The notes under the pieces are model-generated. The model was not told the DNA's origin and ran no database searches. It saw nothing but the letters and a program-made list of their open reading frames with translations. Of a stretch of DNA of 64,000 nt, positions 46,842 to 56,049 are shown one piece after another; position 1 is the stretch's first letter, and the number at the start of each line of letters is the position of its first letter. The stretch comes from Gemmatimonadaceae bacterium (GTDB lineage Bacteria > Gemmatimonadota > Gemmatimonadetes > Gemmatimonadales > Gemmatimonadaceae). The position numbers and the translations under genes are program-made. The DNA is taken from contig DASXKV010000029.1 of assembly GCA_036496605.1 (NCBI GenBank), forward strand, positions 78,548-142,547, in the 5' to 3' direction.

Positions 46842-48313
46842 CGCGTCCTTCCCCGCACGAATTCGACGAATGTTCCCACCGGGACGCCCGTCGGACCTCG
46901 TGGAATCGTGCCGAGATCTGATTCCGTGTACGCCGTCCCGGCGACGTCCAGATGGACCCAGGGATACTCCTCGGCGAACTCCCTCAGGAACAGCGCGGCC
47001 GTGATCGTGCCCGCCGGACGTCCGCCCGAATTCTTGATATCGGCGACATCCGACTTGATGAGCTCTTTGTAATCGTCCCACAACGGCAGCGGCCATCCCG
47101 GTTCCCCAGCGCGCTTCCCCGCGTCGAGCACTTCCTGCACGAGTGCTTCGTCGCTTCCCATCACCCCCGTCGCCGTGTGGCCTAACGCGATGACGCAGGC
47201 GCCCGTGAGCGTTGCGGCATCGATGACCGCCGCCGGTTTGTAGCGCGCCGCGTACGCCAACACGTCAGCCAACACCAAACGTCCTTCGGCGTCGGTATTG
47301 ATGATCTCTATGTACTTGCCATTGCTCGCCTGCACGACATCGCCCGGCTTTACCGCCGTTCCCGACGGCATGTTCGTCGTCGAGCCGATGAGACCGACGA
47401 CGTTCACCGGCAATTGCAACCGCCCGATCGCTTCCATTGCTCCGAGAACGCCAGCCGCGCCGCACATATCGAACTTCATCCATTCCATCCCCTGCGCCGG
47501 CTTGATCGATATACCCCCCGAGTCGAAGCAAAGTCCCTTTCCGACGAGACCGACGGGTTTGTCGTTCGGTTTTCCGCGACGGTGCTCGAGGACGATGAGC
47601 TTCGGCTCCTGCGGCGTGCCTTGAGCGACGCAGAGAAAAGATCCCATCTTCTCGCGCTCCATCTCCGCCCGGCCCAGAACCGTGACTGTCATTCCATGGC
47701 GCTGAGCAATCTCGCGGGCGGTGTCGGCGAGGTAATCCGGCGTGCAGATGTTCCCGGGCAACATCCCGAGCCGGCGCGCCAGCGAGTGACCCTCACCAAT
47801 CGCGCGACCGGTGGCAACGCCACGTTCGGCCGCCGGCCCGTTCCCGAGGATGAGCGCTTCCTCGAGGGAGTCGCGCACGTCCTCGACGGGCGGCGGAGTT
47901 TTGAGCTCTTTGAAGTCCCACGCGCCGGCGTTCAACCCCACGGCGACCGCTTCGGCTTCGGATTCGTTCAACGCACCGGCGTAGACGGCCATCCGTCGCA
48001 CGCCAAGCCGCGATGCCTGCCGGGCGGCGAGCGCGGCGCCGCGACGCAGCGATGCGGCGCGGTCTTCCGCCTTCCCGATGCCAACGAGTAGCAGGCGCTC
48101 GACGCCTGCCGCGGCGCTCGACAGGTGCAACTGCTCGTCGCGAGCGCCCCGGAATTCACGGCGATCGAGTGTGCGGCGAAGAATTCCGCCAAGCCGGCGG
48201 TCGAGGGAGTTGAGTGCATCATCAACACCGGCGCTCGACGGGAGGGCGAGAACGAGCAACGGCGTGTCGAGCGCGCCAAAGTCAGCGGCGCGCACCGAGA
48301 GGGCGAGACTCAT
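46838..48313 (-). CDS. pepA: Leucyl aminopeptidase (M17 family)
   Basis: The 491-residue protein has the M17 signature NTDAEGRLVLADVLAYA, the metal-binding VGKGLCFDSGGISIKP with its Lys and Asp, and DAATLTGACVIALG. It is a cytosolic two-zinc aminopeptidase. The N-terminal domain (about 170 residues) is less conserved, as is usual. Start ATG 48313. Confidence 0.95.
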   Translation of the reverse strand: MSLALSVRAADFGALDTPLLVLALPSSAGVDDALNSLDRRLGGILRRTLDRREFRGARDEQLHLSSAAAGVERLLLVGIGKAEDRAASLRRGAALAARQASRLGVRRMAVYAGALNESEAEAVAVGLNAGAWDFKELKTPPPVEDVRDSLEEALILGNGPAAERGVATGRAIGEGHSLARRLGMLPGNICTPDYLADTAREIAQRHGMTVTVLGRAEMEREKMGSFLCVAQGTPQEPKLIVLEHRRGKPNDKPVGLVGKGLCFDSGGISIKPAQGMEWMKFDMCGAAGVLGAMEAIGRLQLPVNVVGLIGSTTNMPSGTAVKPGDVVQASNGKYIEIINTDAEGRLVLADVLAYAARYKPAAVIDAATLTGACVIALGHTATGVMGSDEALVQEVLDAGKRAGEPGWPLPLWDDYKELIKSDVADIKNSGGRPAGTITAALFLREFAEEYPWVHLDVAGTAYTESDLGTIPRGPTGVPVGTFVEFVRGRTR

Positions 48314-48380
48314 GTAGTGAGAACGAAGTGAGAGGAGCGCGACTCCAAGGGAGCGTGTCGCGAGCGCAGCGAGCGAGGTC
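48314..48380. repeat. Intergenic spacer between icd and pepA with GC-rich palindromic words
   Basis: The spacer contains GTGAGAGGAGCGCGACTCC (48328-48346), related to the elements at 23992 and 59542, and then GCGAGCGCAGCGAGCGAG (48359-48376). It has no gene. It could form a hairpin downstream of the icd stop and so terminate icd. Confidence 0.45.
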
Positions 48381-49628
48381 TCAAGACCCCATCCCCTTGA
48401 TTACCTGGTTGCCAAATTCCGACGTCGAAACCTCGGTCGAGCCAGGCATCTGTCGCGCGAGATCGTAAGTAACCCGGCGCGAGCGAATCGCGTTCTCCGT
48501 CCCGCGGACGATTCGCTCTGCCACTTCGGTCCACCCCATGTACTCGAACATCATCACGCCGGAGAGGATCACGCTGCCTGGATTGATCTTGTCGAGATTC
48601 GCGTACTTGGGGGCGGTACCATGGGTCGCCTCGAAGACGGCCAGCCCGTTGCCAATGTTGCCGCCAGGGGCCATACCGAGCCCGCCGACCTGGGCCGCAG
48701 CGGCGTCGGAGACATAGTCGCCGTTGAGGTTCGGCGTCGCGATTACAGAATACTCATCAGGGCGCAGCAGGAGCTGCTGGAACATCGAGTCGGCAATGCG
48801 GTCCTTCACCACGACCGCGTCCGCACGCGCACCGATTCCGCCCTTCGACAGATCGGCTTCGGTGACCGTGCTTTCCGCGAACTTCGTCCGCGCGAGATCG
48901 TAGCCCCAATCGCGGAACGCGCCCTCGGTGAATTTCATGATGTTCCCCTTGTGCATCAGCGTCACGGAGGGGAGGCAGTGCTTCAGTGCGTAACGAATCG
49001 CCATCTCGATCAGGCGCTTCGAGCCGAACTCGGACATCGGCTTGATACCGAGCGCCGAGCCCTCACGAATGTCGACGTCGAAGTTCGAGACGAGGAACTC
49101 TCGTACCTTGTTCGCTTCGGGGCTCCCGGCTTTCCACTCGATACCTGCGTATACGTCCTCCGTATTCTCGCGGAAGACGACGATGTTGAGCTTCTGCGGC
49201 TCTCGCATCGGACTTCCGACGCCCTCGAAGTAGCGCACCGGACGAATGCAGGCATAAAGATCCAAGACCTGGCGCAGCGTCACGTTCAGTGAACGAATGC
49301 CGCCACCCACGGGCGTCGTGAGCGGACCCTTGATCGACACACGGAAGTCCTGCATCGCGTCGACGGTCTCCTGCGGGAGCCAGTCACCATGGTTGGTGTA
49401 CGCCTTCTCCCCCGCAAAGACCTCCATCCAATGGACGCGGCGCTCGCTCCCATACGCCTTCTCGATGGCGGCGTCGAAGACTCGCACCGAAGCTTTCCAG
49501 ATATCAGCGCCAGTCCCGTCGCCCTCGACGTATGGGATAATCGGATTGTTAGGCACGCGGAGCGCACCGCCCTCGTAGCCGATGCGTTCACCGCCGGAGG
49601 GGACCTTCGCGAACTTGTAGGTTGCCAT
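48381..49628 (-). CDS. icd: Isocitrate dehydrogenase (NADP-dependent type)
   Basis: The 415-residue protein shows [20 protein letters not shown] (substrate loop with the Ser/Thr phosphorylation-site region), [19 protein letters not shown], and [18 protein letters not shown], the typical bacterial monocistronic Icd motifs. It converts isocitrate to 2-oxoglutarate in the TCA cycle. A 145-bp spacer lies upstream, facing the divergently oriented serine hydrolase gene. Confidence 0.96.
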   Translation of the reverse strand: MATYKFAKVPSGGERIGYEGGALRVPNNPIIPYVEGDGTGADIWKASVRVFDAAIEKAYGSERRVHWMEVFAGEKAYTNHGDWLPQETVDAMQDFRVSIKGPLTTPVGGGIRSLNVTLRQVLDLYACIRPVRYFEGVGSPMREPQKLNIVVFRENTEDVYAGIEWKAGSPEANKVREFLVSNFDVDIREGSALGIKPMSEFGSKRLIEMAIRYALKHCLPSVTLMHKGNIMKFTEGAFRDWGYDLARTKFAESTVTEADLSKGGIGARADAVVVKDRIADSMFQQLLLRPDEYSVIATPNLNGDYVSDAAAAQVGGLGMAPGGNIGNGLAVFEATHGTAPKYANLDKINPGSVILSGVMMFEYMGWTEVAERIVRGTENAIRSRRVTYDLARQMPGSTEVSTSEFGNQVIKGMGS

Positions 49629-49773
49629 TCTGTCGAGAGCGGACTGTCTCTGGAAACGCCCGGGTACCGTCCCGCGCGGGCCGAGTAAGCTAGGGAGCCT
49701 AGTTTAGAGCGGCAAGCAGAGGTACTTTCGCCGATGCGCGTTGCCGAGCGCGAACTACAACGCGGGAGGAGCG

Positions 49774-51003
49774 ATGCGTGTCCTGCGATCGATAGCCGCC
49801 ATTGTCGTCGCGCTTCCCCTCAACGCCGCGATCAGCGGCGCACAGACGGCATGGCCGACCAAGCAATGGCCTACGGGCACGCCGCAGTCTGTCGGGCTGA
49901 ACGTGGCGGTGCTCGACAGCATCAATTCCGAGATCGGCGCGGGTCGCTACGGGTACATCGATCGCATGATCGTGATACGCCACGGGCGACTCGTTTACGA
50001 TCGCCGCTACCAGCAGGATTACGATCGCGCGTATCGGGACTCGGTGCACGTGCGCGGCGCGCTCAACCCGCATGACTACACGGGTCCGTACAACTACTAT
50101 GACCCCTGGTGGCACCCGTATTACCGACGCGGCGACCTGCACACGCTGCAATCGGTGACGAAGACGATCACATCGATGGTGATCGGGGCCGCGGTTGCTC
50201 GCGGCGATTTCCCCAGCATTGACACGCCCGTGTTGAACTTCTTCGATACGACCACCGTTGCCAACATCGACGTGCGCAAGCGACGGATGACCGTGCGTCA
50301 TTTGCTCACGATGACGTCGGGGCTGGATTGGAACGAAAGCCTTCCGTACACGGATCCGAAGAACACGGCAACCGCGCTGGAAGAGAGTGCAGACTGGACC
50401 AAGTTCACCATCGATCGTCCGATGTCTGCCGATCCGGGCAGCGTGTTCAACTACAACAGCGGCGCGTCGGCGCTCCTCGCGTACGTGTTCGTGCGCGCGA
50501 CGGGACACGACATCGAGGAATACGCCGCGCAGCATTTGTTCGCTCCACTCGGCATCGAGCGGTGGTACTGGAAGCGCAGTCCAACCGGGCTCCCCGACAC
50601 GGAGGGCGGGCTCTATCTCGAGGCGCGTGATCTGGCCAAGCTCTGGTATCTCGTATTGAAAAACGGCAGCTGGGATGGTCGCGAAGTGCTGAGTCGCGAG
50701 TGGGTCCGCGCCTCGGTGTCGCCGGCAGTCGCCACGGGGCCTGCGCCAAGCGCGGCTCGCTACGGTCTCTCCTGGTGGCTGTATCCATTCGGCCGTGACA
50801 GCACCCAGCTCTATTGGGCCGGCTCCGGATTTGGCGGTCAACTCCCCATCGCTCTGCGTGACGACGACATCGTCGTTGTTTTCAATGGCTGGAACATCCT
50901 GCCTGGCCAACGGCGCTTGCCGCTGCGTGCTGTTCTCGGGAGAATCGTGAACGCGCTCGGTGACACCAAAGTGTCTCAGGCCGCTGGCAAACCGCGTCGC
51001 TGA
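49774..51003 (+). CDS. Secreted serine hydrolase (beta-lactamase/penicillin-binding protein-like)
   Basis: I chose ATG 49774, preceded by GGGAGGA at 49764. A signal peptide spans residues 1-23 (AISGAQ). SVTK at residues 127-130 is the SxxK nucleophile motif, with a Tyr-Asn-Ser triad member at 227-229 and WAGSGFGGQ near residue 350. This is the class C beta-lactamase/esterase fold with an unknown substrate. The region around residues 95-120 is unusually rich in Tyr and Trp. Confidence 0.85.
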   Translation: MRVLRSIAAIVVALPLNAAISGAQTAWPTKQWPTGTPQSVGLNVAVLDSINSEIGAGRYGYIDRMIVIRHGRLVYDRRYQQDYDRAYRDSVHVRGALNPHDYTGPYNYYDPWWHPYYRRGDLHTLQSVTKTITSMVIGAAVARGDFPSIDTPVLNFFDTTTVANIDVRKRRMTVRHLLTMTSGLDWNESLPYTDPKNTATALEESADWTKFTIDRPMSADPGSVFNYNSGASALLAYVFVRATGHDIEEYAAQHLFAPLGIERWYWKRSPTGLPDTEGGLYLEARDLAKLWYLVLKNGSWDGREVLSREWVRASVSPAVATGPAPSAARYGLSWWLYPFGRDSTQLYWAGSGFGGQLPIALRDDDIVVVFNGWNILPGQRRLPLRAVLGRIVNALGDTKVSQAAGKPRR

Positions 51004-51022
51004 CACTCTTTCCGGAGGCCGT

Positions 51023-51694
51023 ATGCCCACTGCGGTCGAGCGAGTAGACGCTCACACTTTCGACACCTTCGTCGACGCCAAGGTCAAGTTCAAGTTCAAC
51101 CCGAACACACGTGACCTGCTCGAAGCGATCCTGCCGTACTACCCCAAGGAGTGTCGCTGTATCAGCGGCTATCTGGACGACGAAGATCAGTTCTGGAAGG
51201 TGAACTTCCATTGGGAGCTGCTCGTACGGATGTTGAACAAGGGACTCACTCGCCTCGAGAGGAGCGAGGGGGCGCAGACCCGCATCATCCTTGGTGAGAT
51301 GATGCGAAACCCGCCGTCACCGCAGCGCGGTTATGTGGACAGTCAGGCGATCGGGGAGCCGCACGATACGAGCTCGCACGCGCTCGTCGTGAAGCGCTGG
51401 GAGACGATGAAGATCTGCAAGGCGCAGTTCCGGCTGATCATCGATTCGGCGAATCTCGACAAGCTGATGCCGCCGTCGACGCGCTGGGATCTATCGGTTG
51501 CACCGGTGGCCCACCCTGGCACGAGCAAGCATGGAACCGGCTACGCCGTCGACATCATCGGCTTCGGACTGAATCACCGGATCAGGGACATCAGCACAAA
51601 GCTCGGCGCGACGCTCGCGTTCGACGAGAAGTCGCATGTGCACGTCGAGTTCGCGGACTTCAGCAAGGGAATAAAGCCTGGCCGCGCGGACTGA
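51023..51694 (+). CDS. Putative M15-like zinc peptidase domain protein
   Basis: The 223-residue protein starts at ATG 51023 with GGAGG 9 nt before. The C-terminal part has SKHGTGYAVDI (residues 168-178) and SHVHVEF (214-220), which match the HxxxxxxD and HxH zinc-binding motifs of D-Ala-D-Ala carboxypeptidases. I see no signal peptide, so it may be cytoplasmic or exported differently. The first 150 residues are not recognisable. It lies 20 nt after the serine hydrolase gene and may be part of a two-gene operon acting on peptidoglycan fragments. Confidence 0.65.
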   Translation: MPTAVERVDAHTFDTFVDAKVKFKFNPNTRDLLEAILPYYPKECRCISGYLDDEDQFWKVNFHWELLVRMLNKGLTRLERSEGAQTRIILGEMMRNPPSPQRGYVDSQAIGEPHDTSSHALVVKRWETMKICKAQFRLIIDSANLDKLMPPSTRWDLSVAPVAHPGTSKHGTGYAVDIIGFGLNHRIRDISTKLGATLAFDEKSHVHVEFADFSKGIKPGRAD

Positions 51695-51712
51695 GTGCTA
51701 TCGTTTGCTTAG

Positions 51713-51796
51713 TGCCCGAGGCGAGACTCGAACTCGCAAGGCCCGAAGGCCGGGGGATTTTGAGTCCCCTGCGTCTACCAATTCCACCACCCGGGC
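51713..51796 (-). tRNA. tRNA-Leu (anticodon CAA)
   Basis: The acceptor stem GCCCGGG pairs with CTCGGGC (one G-U) with discriminator A; the anticodon loop CTCAAAA gives CAA, flanked by a GGGGA/TCCCC stem. A long variable arm with the CCCCGGCCTTCGGGCC helix fits a class II leucine tRNA. The T-arm GTTCGAGTC is present. The genomic CCA is not encoded (the next bases are CT). Confidence 0.95.
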
Positions 51797-51840
51797 CGAT
51801 CGCGCAATGTACTCCGTGCCGGCGACTTCCTCAACGCGCA

Positions 51841-51906
51841 GAGGGTAGAGGGTAGCGGGTAGGGAGTGAACGAACACTCTGCCCGCAACTCTCTGCCCTC
51901 TACCCC
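51841..51906. repeat. TAGAGGG-type low-complexity inverted repeat
   Basis: The left half is a reiterated GAGGGTAGAGGGTAGCGGGTAGGGAG, and the right half is the near-complement CTCTGCCC...CTCTCTGCCCTCTACCCC. It lies downstream of the LTXXQ gene and its right edge supplies that gene's TAG stop codon. It may fold as a large hairpin ending transcripts from either side, such as the tRNA. Confidence 0.6.
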
Positions 51907-52469
51907 TCTGGCGGCTTGGCGAGCGCGGAATCCGCGGTTGCACCGCTCTGCCGTCGCATCTGCTCGACGCGCCGGCGCACCTGCTCCTGCAAGGCGGTAT
52001 AGCGCGCACGCTGCAGCGGCGTCATGAACTGCGCGAGATCGCGCTGCTCCTGCGCGAAGAGCTCCACGCGCTGTTTCTGAAGCTGCGTCAGCTGGTCGAG
52101 ATATCCCGAGATCTTCGTCTGGTCGGTCTGCGTCGAATCGCGCATCGCGTCGCGCAGTGACAGCCGCGTCTGACGCTCCTGTCGCTGCAATTGCCGGCGC
52201 TGCGATTCGAAACGCTGATTGACCGGCACCAGCTGATTCATCTGCGCATCGTTGAGTCCAACGCGCCGACGCGTCATTTGATAGAGCATCTGCTGAAAGC
52301 GCCGCTCGAGCTGCGCTCGATTTCCGACCTGTTGGTCGCCTGGCAACTGCCGTCCCGCGCCGGCGCGCGGAAGCGCGACGTCACGACGTGGCCGAAGCTG
52401 GGCGTGCGCCGGCGTCGCGCTCTGCGCAAGCATGATCGCTGCGACGGGCAAGAGCGCACGCCACGTCAT
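51900..52469 (-). CDS. Periplasmic Spy/CpxP-like (LTXXQ-type) protein
   Basis: The 189-residue protein has a signal peptide (MTWRALLPVAAIMLAQSATPAHAQ) and then a Gln/Arg-rich helical region with repeated helices, ending in a pattern LQRARYTALQEQVRRRVEQ, like the LTxxQ motifs. The start ATG 52469 overlaps the anti-sigma stop by 4 nt. Such proteins are periplasmic stress-linked chaperones or sensors; here it sits in an ECF sigma operon. Confidence 0.7.
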   Translation of the reverse strand: MTWRALLPVAAIMLAQSATPAHAQLRPRRDVALPRAGAGRQLPGDQQVGNRAQLERRFQQMLYQMTRRRVGLNDAQMNQLVPVNQRFESQRRQLQRQERQTRLSLRDAMRDSTQTDQTKISGYLDQLTQLQKQRVELFAQEQRDLAQFMTPLQRARYTALQEQVRRRVEQMRRQSGATADSALAKPPEG

Positions 52470-53104
52470 CAATCGGTGCCTCCTCGGCTGCCGGGGAGCG
52501 TAACGCGAACGCTCACTGGCTCCGGCTCCGTCGGCGGCTCCGCGTCAATCGATTGGAGATCGTCGAGTAGCGCGCGGAGATCCCTGTCGCTCAAGTCGCT
52601 CACACCACCAGCAGCGGAGAGCTCGGCGGTCGTCGCGGCTGGCGCCGGCGCTGTGTGCGACGGGAGGCGCTCGGAAGACACAGCGTTCTTTGGCGCGCTT
52701 ACAGACTCCGGCGTCGCTTCGGCGACGACAGGTGCGCTCGGCACTGGCAGCGTGTGCTGACGCGAACGAATCAGGGCGAACGACGCGCTTCCGATCGCGA
52801 CCACTGCAATCGACGCCGCGATGCGCCAATCCATCCACGTACGGGCCCGCCGTCGCCCCGACGGCGAATGCACGCCCGACGCTGACGCGCGCGTCACGAC
52901 CACGCGCGCAATCGCCGCGACGTCGACGGCTCGCATGTCTGACGTCAACGCCACGTGCGCTTCACGCAAGATCGTGAGCTCACCGCGGCAATCCGCGCAT
53001 TGCGCAACGTGCATCATGATGGCTGCACGGTCGCTCGCGTCGAGTCGCTCGTGCAGCAAGTCAGGAAGCCGATCGCGCATTTCCGCGTTGGGACAATCAG
53101 TCAT
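52469..53104 (-). CDS. Zinc-finger-type anti-sigma factor with one membrane span
   Basis: The N-terminal HVAQCADC (His32, Cys36, Cys39) is the zf-HC2 zinc motif typical of anti-sigma factors, with one membrane span at about residues 106-125 (RIAASIAVVAIGSASFALI) and a periplasmic tail. It overlaps the sigma gene by 8 nt. Its role is to hold the sigma factor inactive until an envelope signal is sensed. Confidence 0.85.
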   Translation of the reverse strand: MTDCPNAEMRDRLPDLLHERLDASDRAAIMMHVAQCADCRGELTILREAHVALTSDMRAVDVAAIARVVVTRASASGVHSPSGRRRARTWMDWRIAASIAVVAIGSASFALIRSRQHTLPVPSAPVVAEATPESVSAPKNAVSSERLPSHTAPAPAATTAELSAAGGVSDLSDRDLRALLDDLQSIDAEPPTEPEPVSVRVTLPGSRGGTD

Positions 53105-53663
53105 CGAGATACTCCTTCACGGCGCGCATCGCGTTATGGTAATGCACGCGTGCCGCGCCCTCCGTCGTGCCGACCAGGTCGGCAATCTCCTTATAAGACA
53201 ACCCTTGTGCAACTCGCAGCGTGAACACTTCGCGCTGCGTCGGCGAGAGCTTCTTCATTGCTTCTCGCACGCGATTGGCCGCCTCGCCGGCGACCATCGA
53301 GTCGAGCGCGTCGTACTCCGTCGCCGCGTCACCTTCCTGCACCTCGACCCGGATTGGCCGTCGCTTCTCGGCGCGTCTGCGATCGAGCAGCAATCGGCGT
53401 TCGATGGTGAACAGCCACGTGCGGAACGAGCTCTCGCCGCGGAACCCATCGAGCGAATTGAACGCGCGGACGAAGGTGTCCTGGACGAGATCGTCCGCTT
53501 CGTCGATCGCGCCGAAGCTGCAGGCGAACCGCGCCAGCGCCTGGGCGTGACGTGCGACGAGCTCGGTTGCTGCATGCTCGTCCCCGCGCCGCCATCGCGC
53601 GATGAGATCCAGATCCGATTGGCCCCCGCCCTCGCCATCGCCACCTCGGGAAGCGTCAGTCAT
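53097..53663 (-). CDS. RNA polymerase ECF-type sigma factor
   Basis: The 188-residue protein has region 2 (DEADDLVQDTFVRAFNSLDGF, then FRTWLFTIERRLLLDRRR) and region 4 (LSPTQREVFTLRVAQGLSYKEIADLVGTTEGA) of ECF sigma factors. It drives a stress or cell-envelope regulon and is followed by its anti-sigma factor and a Spy-like gene. I could not identify a certain autoregulatory promoter in the 121-bp upstream spacer. Confidence 0.93.
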   Translation of the reverse strand: MTDASRGGDGEGGGQSDLDLIARWRRGDEHAATELVARHAQALARFACSFGAIDEADDLVQDTFVRAFNSLDGFRGESSFRTWLFTIERRLLLDRRRAEKRRPIRVEVQEGDAATEYDALDSMVAGEAANRVREAMKKLSPTQREVFTLRVAQGLSYKEIADLVGTTEGAARVHYHNAMRAVKEYLDD

Positions 53664-53784
53664 TCGGTCGCGCAGTAGACGTCACGGAAGCTGTTCTCGT
53701 TAAGGCCGTCTTGACCTCTTTTGCGCATTCCTGGCCCTCGGAGCGGCTTCCGCCTGACGGGCGCGGCGGTGAATAATACTGCGA

Positions 53785-54468
53785 ATGCCTACCTCCAGAC
53801 GGGCCGCGCAACGCATCGGTCATCGCGGCGCGCCGCGTGAATTCCCCGAGAACACATTGCCCTCCTTCGCGCGCGCCATCGAGCTCGGCGCGGACGCGGT
53901 CGAGCTCGACGTTCACGTGACAAGCGACGGTGTTCCCGTCGTGCACCACGACCCCGATCTGACATCTGGCGCTAGCAGGGCAAAGCGCCCGATCGTGTCG
54001 ATGGCGTGGCGCGAAGTCGCGCGCGTCGAAATAGCGCCCGATGTATGTGTGCCGAGTCTCGAGCAAGTGCTCGCCTTCGCGGCTGGCCGGGCGATGGTCT
54101 ACGTCGAGCTGAAAGGTCGTGAGGTCGAAGAGCGAACGATCGGGGTGATTCGTGGGAGTCACGCAGCGTGCGCCGTGCACAGCTTCGATCACGCCGCGGT
54201 CGCGCGCGCGGCCACGATCGCTCCCGAGCTGCGACGAGGCATCCTGTTCGACGCGTATCCCGTCGACGTCGCGCGATCGATGCGGAATGCTTCGGCCCTG
54301 GATGTGTGGCCGCAGTGGGAGCTCATCGACGCGTCGCTCGTCGAGCGCGTGCACGCCGCGGGCGGTCATGTAATCGCGTGGACGGTCAATGGCACCGCGG
54401 ACGCGGAGCGCCTCATCGCACTCGGCGTCGATGGATTGTGCGGAGACGACATCCGGCTGCTGCCGTGA
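53785..54468 (+). CDS. Glycerophosphodiester phosphodiesterase
   Basis: The 227-residue TIM-barrel protein has the GDPD hallmarks HRGAPREFPENTLPSFARA (catalytic His and Glu), ELDVHVTSDGVPVVHHDPDL, and YVELKG. It hydrolyses glycerophosphodiesters to glycerol 3-phosphate and alcohols. It has no signal peptide, so it should be cytoplasmic. Confidence 0.93.
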   Translation: MPTSRRAAQRIGHRGAPREFPENTLPSFARAIELGADAVELDVHVTSDGVPVVHHDPDLTSGASRAKRPIVSMAWREVARVEIAPDVCVPSLEQVLAFAAGRAMVYVELKGREVEERTIGVIRGSHAACAVHSFDHAAVARAATIAPELRRGILFDAYPVDVARSMRNASALDVWPQWELIDASLVERVHAAGGHVIAWTVNGTADAERLIALGVDGLCGDDIRLLP

Positions 54469-54555
54469 CATCTAGCGCGTCGTCGCGACCGGCCTAGCTT
54501 CCTGCGCCGAACCTGAGCTCGTCAATCGGACCCGCGCCTGGAGAACCTCGGTCAC

Positions 54556-56049
54556 ATGCGATTCACGTTCACGATGGTCGCGTCGATCGCGATCGTTGCC
54601 GGCTGCTCGTCGGGAACGCGCACGACGCAAAGCTCACCAACGCCTGCCCAGGCCCAACCAGCGCCGAGCGTTGCTGCCGCCGCGGAAACGCGCCGCGACA
54701 GCGCCGTGCCGCGCACGACTGCCGCCGGCGCCGGTGCCCTTTCGGCGCCTAACGCCGATCCCTTCCCGAGCACCTATCGCCCATTTGCATCCCGACCGAC
54801 GGTCATTCGCAACGTCACGATTCTCACTGCCGCCGGCCCGACGATTCGCGGTGGCGCGGTACTCCTTCAAAACGGCAAGATCGCGCAGGTCGGCGCGAGC
54901 GTGAACGCGCCAGGTGACGCCATCGTTATTGACGGCACGGGCAAATACCTAACGCCCGGGATCATCGATGACCACTCGCACATCGGCGCTGGCGGCGTTC
55001 CCTCTGAGCAGGGGGCCAATACCGACGACGTCAACGAGGCGACCAACCCGGTGACGGCGCAGGTCTGGGTCGAGCATTCCGTGTGGCCGCAGGACCCGCA
55101 GTTCCCGCGCTCCCTCGCCGGTGGTGTGACGACGCTTCAAGTCCTCCCCGGCTCGGCGAACCTCATCGGCGGCCGGAGCGCCGTGCTCAAGGTCGTGCCG
55201 TCGCGCACCGTGCAGGGGATGAAATTCCCCGGCGCCAAGTACGGACTCAAGATGGCTTGCGGTGAGAACCCCAAACGCGTGTATGCGAATCGCGGTCCCT
55301 CGACTCGTATGGGCAACGTCGCCGGCTATCGCGCGGCGTGGATCCAGGCAGAACGATATCGCCGGCAGTGGGACAAATGGAACGAGACGCATCAGGGCGA
55401 TCCACCACAGCGCGATCTCGGACTCGAAACACTTGCCGAGGTGCTGCGCGGCAACATCCTCGTGCATAATCACTGCTATCGTGCCGACGAGATGGCGCAG
55501 ATGATCGACATCGCGCACGAGTTCGGCTACAAGATCCGCTCATTCCATCACGCGGTCGAAGGTTACAAGATCGCCGATCTGCTCGCGCGCGAGAACATCG
55601 GCGCGTCGGTGTGGGCAGACTGGGGCGCGTTCAAGATGGAAGCGGTGGACGCGGTGCGCGCGAACATGGCGCTCATCGACCATGCGGGTGCGCGAACGAT
55701 CGTTCACTCGGACGACGCGTCTGGTGAGCAAAGACTCAACCAGGAGGCGGCCAAGGGAATGGCCGAGGGAAACCGCATCGGCATACCGATCACCGAGGAT
55801 CAGGCGATCAAATGGTTGACGATCAATCCGGCCTGGGCGCTGGGCCTCGATGACAAGATCGGCTCGATCGAGAGCGGCAAGAACGCCGACGTCGTGCTCT
55901 GGTCTGGTGATCCGTTCAGCGTTTACTCACGAGCGGAGAAGGTCTGGATCGACGGCGCGATGCTCTTTGACCGGCTCGACCCGGCGCAGCGTTGGCGCAC
56001 GGACTTCGAGCTTGGATTCGTTCCCGACATTGCCGCGGGAGGCCGATAG
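54556..56049 (+). CDS. Lipoprotein amidohydrolase, metal ligands intact
   Basis: The signal VASIAIVAGC contains a lipobox, so the protein is probably lipidated at Cys17. The amidohydrolase fold carries HxH (His140, His142, in DDHSHIG), a NHCYRADEM histidine further on, HHAVEGYK and the metal-binding IVHSDDAS region; the C-terminal TINPAWALGLDDKIGSIESGKNADVV is standard for the family. Substrate unknown; the family hydrolyses amides, ureas or N-acyl groups. The stop TAG abuts the next gene's ATG. Confidence 0.88.
   Translation: MRFTFTMVASIAIVAGCSSGTRTTQSSPTPAQAQPAPSVAAAAETRRDSAVPRTTAAGAGALSAPNADPFPSTYRPFASRPTVIRNVTILTAAGPTIRGGAVLLQNGKIAQVGASVNAPGDAIVIDGTGKYLTPGIIDDHSHIGAGGVPSEQGANTDDVNEATNPVTAQVWVEHSVWPQDPQFPRSLAGGVTTLQVLPGSANLIGGRSAVLKVVPSRTVQGMKFPGAKYGLKMACGENPKRVYANRGPSTRMGNVAGYRAAWIQAERYRRQWDKWNETHQGDPPQRDLGLETLAEVLRGNILVHNHCYRADEMAQMIDIAHEFGYKIRSFHHAVEGYKIADLLARENIGASVWADWGAFKMEAVDAVRANMALIDHAGARTIVHSDDASGEQRLNQEAAKGMAEGNRIGIPITEDQAIKWLTINPAWALGLDDKIGSIESGKNADVVLWSGDPFSVYSRAEKVWIDGAMLFDRLDPAQRWRTDFELGFVPDIAAGGR

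Noticed and set aside
49699..51030. A 443-codon minus-strand frame opposite the serine hydrolase gene
   Set aside because: The plus-strand gene has a ribosome-binding site, signal peptide and catalytic motifs; the antisense frame is Arg/His/Val-rich shadow sequence.
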